Positions 1-5,075 of a stretch of 5,075 nucleotides of DNA are shown here, piece by piece. Both the position numbers and the translations under genes were made by a program. The notes below the pieces were generated by a model. That model did not search any database, was not told the origin of the DNA, and saw nothing but the letters and a program-made list of their open reading frames with translations. Location: contig JAJTBK010000356.1 of assembly GCA_021286965.1 (NCBI GenBank), positions 1 to 5,075 on the forward strand, read 5' to 3'. Numbering within the stretch: position 1 is the first letter of the stretch; the number at the start of each line of letters is the position of its first letter. Source of the stretch: Comamonadaceae bacterium (lineage in GTDB: Bacteria > Pseudomonadota > Gammaproteobacteria > Burkholderiales > Burkholderiaceae_C).

Positions 1-1240
<1,240 letters not shown>

Positions 1241-2404
1241 TTACTTTTTCTCCATCAGCGCGGTGAAGCGGTCGAACAGATAGGCGATGTCTTGCGGGCC
1301 GGGCGAAGCCTCGGGGTGGCCCTGGAAGCAGAAGGCGGGGCGGTCGGTGAACTCCAGGCCCTGCAGCGTGCCGTCGAACAGGCTCACGTGCGTGGCGCGC
1401 AGGTGCGCGGGCAGCGTGACCATGTCCACCGCAAAGCCGTGGTTCTGGCTGGTGATGCTGACGCGGCCGCTGTCGAGGTCTTTGACCGGGTGGTTGGCGC
1501 CGTGGTGGCTGTTGGCCATCTTGAAGGTCTTGGCGCCTGCGGCCAGGGCCATGATCTGGTGCCCCAGGCAGATGCCGAAGGTGGGCACGCCGCTGTGCAA
1601 GATCTGCTGCACGGCGGCAATGGCGTAGTCGCAGGCGGCCGGGTCGCCCGGGCCGTTGGAGAGGAAGATGCCGTCCGGATTCAGGGCCAGCACCTCGGCC
1701 GCCGGGGTTTGCGCCGGCACCACGGTGAGCGCGCAGCCGCGTTCGGCCAACATGCGCAGGATGTTGCGCTTGACGCCAAAGTCATAGGCCACGACCTTGA
1801 AGCGCGGCGTGCCCTGCTGGCCATAGCCCTGGCCGAGCTGCCATTCGGTCTCGTCCCAGGTGTAGCTGCGGGTGGTGGACACCACCTTGGCCAGGTCCAG
1901 GCCATTCATGTCGGGCGCAGCCTGGGCGGCGGCGACGGCAGCGGCAATGCGCTCGGGCGTCACCGCCTCGCCAGCGGCCAGGCCGACGATGGCGCCGTTT
2001 TGCGCGCCCTTGTCGCGCAGCAGGCGGGTGAGGCGGCGCGTGTCGATGTTGGCAATCGCCACCGTACTGCCGTCGCGCAGGTATTCGTGCAGGCTCTGGT
2101 GGCTGCGAAAATTGCTGGCGATCAGCGGCAGGTCTTTGATGATGAGGCCGGCAGCGTGGATCTTCTCGGCCTCGACGTCCTCGGGGTTGACGCCGTAGTT
2201 GCCGATGTGCGGATACGTGAGCGTCACGATCTGCTGGCAGTAGCTGGGGTCGGTGAGGATTTCTTGGTAGCCGGTGAGCGAGGTGTTGAACACCACTTCA
2301 CCGACGGTGGTGCCGGTGGCACCGATCGAGTTGCCGATAAAGACCGTGCCGTCTGCGAGCGCCAGGATGGCGGGTGGGAAAGCTCCCTTGAGAGACAAAA
2401 GCAC
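1241..2404 (-). CDS. carA: Carbamoyl phosphate synthetase small (glutaminase) subunit
   Basis: Hydrolyses glutamine and channels ammonia to CarB. 387 residues, close to E. coli CarA (382). The N-terminal half is the CarA-specific domain ([20 protein letters not shown], residues 35-54; [10 protein letters not shown], 64-73). The C-terminal half is a class I glutamine amidotransferase: FLSNGPGDP (247-255), nucleophile Cys279 in GICLGHQ, and His363 with Glu365 in [10 protein letters not shown]. All three catalytic residues are present. The reading frame stays open far upstream, but the start is placed at GTG 2402-2404 because it has a GGAG six bases ahead, the protein then begins (M)[19 protein letters not shown] as recalled for betaproteobacterial CarA, and no ATG, GTG or TTG lies in frame between it and the promoter. 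It heads a two-gene operon with carB. The preceding leader can fold over the ribosome binding site, suggesting control at translation initiation. Confidence 0.97.
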   Translation of the reverse strand: MLLSLKGAFPPAILALADGTVFIGNSIGATGTTVGEVVFNTSLTGYQEILTDPSYCQQIVTLTYPHIGNYGVNPEDVEAEKIHAAGLIIKDLPLIASNFRSHQSLHEYLRDGSTVAIANIDTRRLTRLLRDKGAQNGAIVGLAAGEAVTPERIAAAVAAAQAAPDMNGLDLAKVVSTTRSYTWDETEWQLGQGYGQQGTPRFKVVAYDFGVKRNILRMLAERGCALTVVPAQTPAAEVLALNPDGIFLSNGPGDPAACDYAIAAVQQILHSGVPTFGICLGHQIMALAAGAKTFKMANSHHGANHPVKDLDSGRVSITSQNHGFAVDMVTLPAHLRATHVSLFDGTLQGLEFTDRPAFCFQGHPEASPGPQDIAYLFDRFTALMEKK

Positions 2405-2407
2405 TGG

Positions 2408-2503
2408 GTTCTCCGAATGTTGCGGGTCGCCCGGTGTCCCGCAGAAGAACGCTCCTGGGGGACTGCTGTTTGTGAAGGTTTGCTTTGAGTGCGGCCGGGC
2501 GAC
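2408..2503 (-). promoter_or_regulatory. Structured carA leader with two competing folds (candidate cis-regulatory RNA)
   Basis: Fold 1, seen in sequence: GTCGCCCGGCCGCA (2490-2503) pairs with TGCGG (2439-2443) and CCGGGCGAC (2426-2434), 14 Watson-Crick pairs interrupted only by a four-base bulge GACA (2435-2438). Fold 2: TGCGGG (2438-2443) pairs with CCCGCA (2421-2426) over an 11-base loop; directly outside it GTTCTTC (2444-2450) pairs with GGAGAAC (2408-2414), seven pairs with one G-U, burying the carA Shine-Dalgarno. Both folds use 2439-2443 and base 2426, and the loop of fold 2 contains most of the 3' arm of fold 1, so they exclude each other. In fold 1 the GTTCTTC strand is held in the large loop and the ribosome site should be freer. 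No U-tract follows either hairpin, so control by translation is more likely than by termination. The ligand or trigger, if any, is unknown, and I do not recognise a named riboswitch class. Confidence 0.5.
2411..2414 (-). promoter_or_regulatory. carA ribosome binding site (GGAG) that fixes the GTG start
   Basis: GGAG on the minus strand, six bases before the GTG at 2402-2404. It is the best Shine-Dalgarno match in the right place and decides the start in a frame that is otherwise open for hundreds of bases upstream. It is also part of the segment GGAGAAC (2408-2414), which can pair with GTTCTTC (2444-2450) in the leader. Confidence 0.8.
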
Positions 2504-2524
2504 GTTTTGGCGGGAAAGCCTCCT

Positions 2525-2553
2525 ATTGTAGCTTGTAGGCTCCGCGTCAGCTC
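2525..2553 (-). promoter_or_regulatory. Candidate carAB promoter
   Basis: The minus strand carries TACAAT (2525-2530), a near-perfect sigma-70 -10 box, in the gap between the methyltransferase stop and carA. It would start transcription near 2518-2521 and give a leader of about 115 bases. The -35 region is poor: GAGCTG lies at 17-bp spacing (2548-2553), and the better match CTGACG (2545-2550) is only 14 bp away, so an activator or an intrinsically weak promoter is possible. The local drop in GC supports a promoter. Read-through from the upstream lpxB block could also contribute, since no convincing terminator precedes it. Confidence 0.5.
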
Positions 2554-2588
2554 GGCGCTGCCGGGCAAAGGGCCCGTGCGCTAGTGGG

Positions 2589-3368
2589 TTACCCGCACAG
2601 GCGCTGGCTGCCGCTGGCGTGCAGGCAAATGGCCGCCGCCGCCGCGACGTTGAGCGACTCCTCGCCCCCCGGCTGCGCGATGCGGATGTGCTGCGCCGCC
2701 AGCGCCTGCAGCTGCGGGCCCACGCCCTGCCCTTCGTGCCCCAGCAGCCAGCCGCAGGGCCAGGGCAGGCGCGCCTGGTGCAAAAAATCGCCCTGGTGCG
2801 AGCTGGTGGCCAAGAGGGGCAACCCCAGGGCAGCAATGTCGTCCGGCGCCAGCCCTTCGACCAGGCGCAGGCCGAAATGCGCCCCCATGCCCGCGCGCAG
2901 CACCTTGGCCGACCACAGCGCCGCCGTGCCCTTGAGGGCCGCCACCTGAACAAAACCAAAAGCGCTGGCACTGCGCAGGATGGAGCCGACGTTGCCCGCA
3001 TCCTGCAGGCGGTCGAGCACCACGGTGGGCAGCTCGGGTTGCAGCGCGGGTGCATCCGGCAGCGCCAGGACAAAGCCCATGCCCTCGCGCACCGGCGCCT
3101 CCAGGGCGCTGATGCCGGCCCACAGGGCATCGGCAATCACTATGATTTTAGGAGCTTCTTGCGCATACTGCGCCTGCGCCAGCGGCCAAAAAGACTCTGT
3201 AAATACGGCCAGCGCCGGGCGCCCGCCGCGCGCCAGCAGGGCGCGGCACAGGTGGTCGCCTTCGAGCCACACCCGGCCCTGCTTGCGGTAGGCGGTGCTG
3301 TCCTGCGCCAGGCGGCGCAGGTCTTTGAGCAGGGGGTTGTCGCGCGAATGGATGAAGGTTGCGTTCAT
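2589..3368 (-). CDS. SpoU/TrmH-family (SPOUT) RNA 2'-O-ribose methyltransferase
   Basis: 259 residues, a normal length for this family. It should transfer a methyl group from S-adenosylmethionine to a ribose 2'-OH of rRNA or tRNA. The N-terminal part (about residues 1-105) has the RNA-binding layout of this family: [13 protein letters not shown] at 8-20 and the V-W-L-E-G stretch at 33-37. The C-terminal SPOUT domain shows all three motifs: motif 1 [21 protein letters not shown] with Arg132, motif 2 [11 protein letters not shown] (206-216) with Glu212, and motif 3 [17 protein letters not shown] (230-246) with Asn240. The start ATG (3366-3368) overlaps the rnhB stop as ATGA and has no clear Shine-Dalgarno, so it is probably translated by coupling to rnhB. 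The exact RNA target cannot be told from sequence (RlmB-like and TrmH-like proteins look alike), so no symbol is given. Residues about 59-77 are encoded by a repeat element also found in lpxB; they sit in the N-terminal part, away from the SPOUT motifs. Confidence 0.92.
   Translation of the reverse strand: MNATFIHSRDNPLLKDLRRLAQDSTAYRKQGRVWLEGDHLCRALLARGGRPALAVFTESFWPLAQAQYAQEAPKIIVIADALWAGISALEAPVREGMGFVLALPDAPALQPELPTVVLDRLQDAGNVGSILRSASAFGFVQVAALKGTAALWSAKVLRAGMGAHFGLRLVEGLAPDDIAALGLPLLATSSHQGDFLHQARLPWPCGWLLGHEGQGVGPQLQALAAQHIRIAQPGGEESLNVAAAAAICLHASGSQRLCG
3138..3193 (-). repeat. Intragenic interspersed repeat, copy 1 (inside the methyltransferase gene)
   Basis: A stretch of about 55 bases that is AT-richer at its 3138-3160 end than the surrounding gene. 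Over 3138-3180 it matches 4428-4470 in lpxB at 30 of 43 positions without gaps. It has a degenerate palindrome, GCGCA (3161-3165) with TGCGC (3175-3179), exactly where copy 2 has its better palindrome. On the coding strand it encodes [11 protein letters not shown]. The codons GAA GCT CCT AAA ATC ATA GTG include AT-rich ones unusual for this gene. The outer limit on the 3193 side is approximate. It resembles a short palindromic repeat I recall as common in Comamonadaceae genomes; this was not checked by search. Confidence 0.55.
3365..3368 (-). promoter_or_regulatory. ATGA stop-start overlap, rnhB/methyltransferase
   Basis: The minus strand reads ATGA: ATG (3366-3368) starts the methyltransferase and TGA (3365-3367) stops rnhB. 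This four-base overlap with no good Shine-Dalgarno upstream is the classic arrangement for translational coupling or reinitiation. Confidence 0.85.
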
Positions 3369-3985
3369 AGCACGTGGGCCACGGGGGCAAAGCTGCGCCG
3401 GTGCTCGGGGCAGGCGCCATGCTCGCGCAGCGCCGCCAGGTGCAGCGCCGTGCCATAGCCCTTGTGGCCCGAGAAACCGTATTGGGGGTAGCGCTGGTGC
3501 AGCTCGGCACACCAGCGGTCGCGGTGCACCTTGGCAAGGATGGACGCCGCCGAAATCGCCTGCACCCGCGCATCACCCTTGACGATGGCCTCGGCCGGCA
3601 TCTCCAGCGGCGGCAGGCGGTTGCCATCGACGAGCACCAGCACGGGCTTGAGGCGCAGCCCGAGCACGGCGCGGCGCATGGCCAGCAGCGTCGCCTGCAG
3701 GATGTTGAGGCGGTCGATTTCCTCGACGCTGGCCTCGGCAATGCTGCAGCACAGCGCCTTGGCACGGATTTCGTCGTACAGGCGCTCGCGCCGTGCAGCG
3801 CTGAGCTTCTTGGAGTCATCGAGGCCGGCAATCGGCTGGTGGTCGTCAAGGATGACGGCCGCCGCCACCACCGGCCCGGCCAGCGGCCCGCGCCCGGCCT
3901 CGTCCACCCCGGCCACCAGGCCAGGCGGGTGCCAGGGCAGGCTCGCCTGCCAGGGCTCAGGAGCGCAGGACTTTTTCGATCGCAT
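3365..3985 (-). CDS. rnhB: Ribonuclease HII
   Basis: Cuts the RNA strand of RNA-DNA hybrids and nicks 5' of single ribonucleotides misincorporated in DNA, starting ribonucleotide excision repair. With the chosen start it is 206 residues (E. coli 198). The four metal-binding acidic residues are present: Asp28 and Glu29 in [13 protein letters not shown], Asp120 in VLVDGNR and Asp138 in VKGD. The GRG motif (31-33), SAASILAKV (145-153) and HKGYGT (174-179) are also typical. The start is uncertain. ATG 3983-3985 is preferred, giving a 29-base overlap with lpxB and about 25 residues before the GVDEAGRG block. Its Shine-Dalgarno is weak; the frame stays open upstream inside lpxB, and GTG start at Val24 would remove most of the normal N-terminal lead-in. 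It sits between lpxB and the methyltransferase, a common order in betaproteobacteria, and is probably expressed from the upstream lpx operon. Confidence 0.96.
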   Translation of the reverse strand: MRSKKSCAPEPWQASLPWHPPGLVAGVDEAGRGPLAGPVVAAAVILDDHQPIAGLDDSKKLSAARRERLYDEIRAKALCCSIAEASVEEIDRLNILQATLLAMRRAVLGLRLKPVLVLVDGNRLPPLEMPAEAIVKGDARVQAISAASILAKVHRDRWCAELHQRYPQYGFSGHKGYGTALHLAALREHGACPEHRRSFAPVAHVL

Positions 3986-5075
3986 CAGCCGCCAATCCGG
4001 GGGTATCGCGCCGCAACTCATGGTGCAGCGCCGTAAAGCGTTGTTCAAGGGCCTGCAGGCGTGCCGGGGCTTGCACCCGCGCGTCCAGCCACTGCAGGCA
4101 GGCGTCCGCCAGGGCCTGGGGCTCGGCGTCATCCTGGATCAGCTCAGGCACGACGAAGTCGCGGCACAGGATGTTGGGCAAGCCCACCCAGGGCTGCAGC
4201 TGCTTGCCGCGCATCAGGCGCCAGCTCCAGGGGTGCATCCGGTAGGCGATGACCATGGGGCGCTTGAACAGCGCCGCCTCCAGCGTCGCCGTGCCGCTGG
4301 CAATCAAGGTGGCGTCGCAGGCCGCCAGCACGGTGTGCGACTGGCCGGTGACGATCTGCAGCCGCTGCGCCAATCCGGCCTGCTGCGCCAGGGCTGCAAT
4401 ACGCGCCTGCAGCGCGGGCACTGCCGGCACTACGATTTTGATAGCTTCTCGCGCTTGCAGGACAAGCGCTGCAGCCTGAAAGAACAGGGGGCCGAGGTAC
4501 TGCACCTCGGCCCGGCGGCTGCCGGGCAGCAGCGCCAGCACCTCATCGCCTGGCGCCAGGCCGAGCTGCGCCCGCGCTGCTGCGCGGTCGGGTTGCAGCG
4601 GTATGACGCCCGCCAGCGGGTGGCCGACGTAGCTGGCGGCAATGCCGTGCTGCGCCAGCAGATCAGGCTCGAAGGGAAACAGGCACAGCACATGGTCGGC
4701 GGCGCGGCGGATTTTTTCCACCCGCTCGGGCCGCCAGGCCCAGATCGAGGGGCAGACGAAATGCACGGTCTTGACACCGGCGGCGCGCAAGTCCTGCTCC
4801 AGCCCCAGGTTGAAGTCCGGCGCATCGACGCCGATGAAGGCCGCCGGCCGCTCGGCCAGCAGGCGCGCGCGCAGCCGGCGGCGGATGGCAAAAATCTCGC
4901 CAATGCGCCGCAGCAGCTCCAGGCTGTAGCCGTGCACGGCCAGCTTGTCGCTGGGCCACCAGGCGTCAAAGCCGCGCTGCGCCATCTGCGCGCCGCCAAT
5001 GCCCTGGGCCGACAGGCCGGGCCAGCGCGCGTGCAAACCGTCGAGCAGCAGGCCCGCCAGCAGATCGCCCGAAGT
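3957..5075 (-). CDS. lpxB: Lipid A disaccharide synthase, missing its first residues (runs off right edge)
   Basis: Joins UDP-2,3-diacylglucosamine to lipid X (2,3-diacylglucosamine-1-phosphate), forming the beta-1,6 disaccharide of lipid A at the inner face of the inner membrane (glycosyltransferase family 19). 372 residues are visible. The frame is open to the right edge, where the protein reads [20 protein letters not shown]; the SGD belongs to the conserved N-terminal motif, so only about ten residues are missing relative to the usual length of about 380. Further family motifs are [35 protein letters not shown], the donor-site block [20 protein letters not shown], and VGLPNIL. The TTG at 5034-5036 is not the start, because conserved sequence continues before it. 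The stop TGA is at 3957-3959 and overlaps rnhB. An AT-rich repeat element supplies [13 protein letters not shown], just after the [10 protein letters not shown] region; all the motifs flanking it are intact. Confidence 0.97.
   Translation of the reverse strand, partial: TSGDLLAGLLLDGLHARWPGLSAQGIGGAQMAQRGFDAWWPSDKLAVHGYSLELLRRIGEIFAIRRRLRARLLAERPAAFIGVDAPDFNLGLEQDLRAAGVKTVHFVCPSIWAWRPERVEKIRRAADHVLCLFPFEPDLLAQHGIAASYVGHPLAGVIPLQPDRAAARAQLGLAPGDEVLALLPGSRRAEVQYLGPLFFQAAALVLQAREAIKIVVPAVPALQARIAALAQQAGLAQRLQIVTGQSHTVLAACDATLIASGTATLEAALFKRPMVIAYRMHPWSWRLMRGKQLQPWVGLPNILCRDFVVPELIQDDAEPQALADACLQWLDARVQAPARLQALEQRFTALHHELRRDTPGLAADAIEKVLRS
4428..4483 (-). repeat. Intragenic interspersed repeat, copy 2 (inside lpxB)
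   Basis: Same orientation and reading frame as the copy at 3138-3193. It contains a clear palindrome: GCGCTTG (4451-4457), five-base loop, CAAGCGC (4463-4469). On the coding strand it encodes [10 protein letters not shown]; the codons GAA GCT ATC AAA ATC GTA GTG differ from copy 1 in two codons only (ATC for CCT, GTA for ATA). Base use is locally AT-richer at the 4428-4450 end than in the rest of lpxB. The 4483 boundary is approximate, because the match to copy 1 fades after the palindrome (a one-base gap restores weak similarity through the A-rich tail). Confidence 0.6.

Noticed and set aside
2562..2576. Hairpin CGGGC-CCTTT-GCCCG after the methyltransferase stop as an intrinsic terminator.
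   Set aside because: Only five base pairs, and no run of T follows on the minus strand, so it is unlikely to terminate transcription on its own.
2405..2588. ArgR or PurR operators, or a leader peptide attenuator, before carA as in enterobacteria or pseudomonads.
   Set aside because: No ARG-box-like or full PurR-like palindrome is visible (CCAAAACGTCGCC only vaguely resembles half a PurR site), and the leader has no start codon for a peptide.
2405..3136. Extension of carA upstream in its open frame, giving a 631-residue protein.
   Set aside because: The extra part overlaps the methyltransferase in another frame and looks like a shadow translation. The GTG at 2402-2404 has a well-placed GGAG and gives the normal CarA length and N-terminus.
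5034..5036. TTG as the start of lpxB.
   Set aside because: The frame continues to the right edge with conserved LpxB sequence ([12 protein letters not shown]) before this codon; the true start lies outside the window.

Overview
The window is high-GC, almost fully coding, and every supported gene lies on the minus strand. Gene content and protein wording (CarA, CarB, RnhB, LpxB) point to a Gram-negative betaproteobacterium, most likely Burkholderiales/Comamonadaceae (Acidovorax-like). LpxB fixes it as a lipid A-making Gram-negative; the family assignment is an inference from protein similarity recalled from memory and from a repeat type seen here, not from a search.

Reading in the direction of transcription (right to left): lpxB (lipid A disaccharide synthase; its first residues lie beyond the right edge), rnhB (ribonuclease HII, overlapping the end of lpxB), and a SpoU/TrmH-family RNA 2'-O-ribose methyltransferase (its ATG overlaps the rnhB stop as ATGA). 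These three form a tightly packed, probably co-transcribed block, the tail of the usual lpx cluster. A 184-base gap follows (2405-2588). It holds a candidate promoter and a structured leader, then carA (glutaminase subunit of carbamoyl phosphate synthetase, GTG start) and carB (large subunit, whose ATG directly follows the carA TAA). carB runs off the left edge after about 413 of roughly 1,070-1,080 residues. CarA and CarB together make carbamoyl phosphate for pyrimidine and arginine synthesis.

Two things go beyond ordinary annotation. First, the carA leader can be drawn in two mutually exclusive folds. One is a long-range 14-bp stem; the other is a local hairpin stacked on a helix that buries the carA Shine-Dalgarno sequence. 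This is a riboswitch-like layout. Second, lpxB and the methyltransferase each contain a copy of the same roughly 55-base, AT-richer, partly palindromic element in the same orientation and the same reading frame, encoding related peptides (EAIKIVV and EAPKIIV). This looks like an interspersed repeat that has inserted into, and been tolerated by, two protein-coding genes. The rest of the window is ordinary housekeeping sequence; no RNA gene, CRISPR array, transposase or phage gene was seen.
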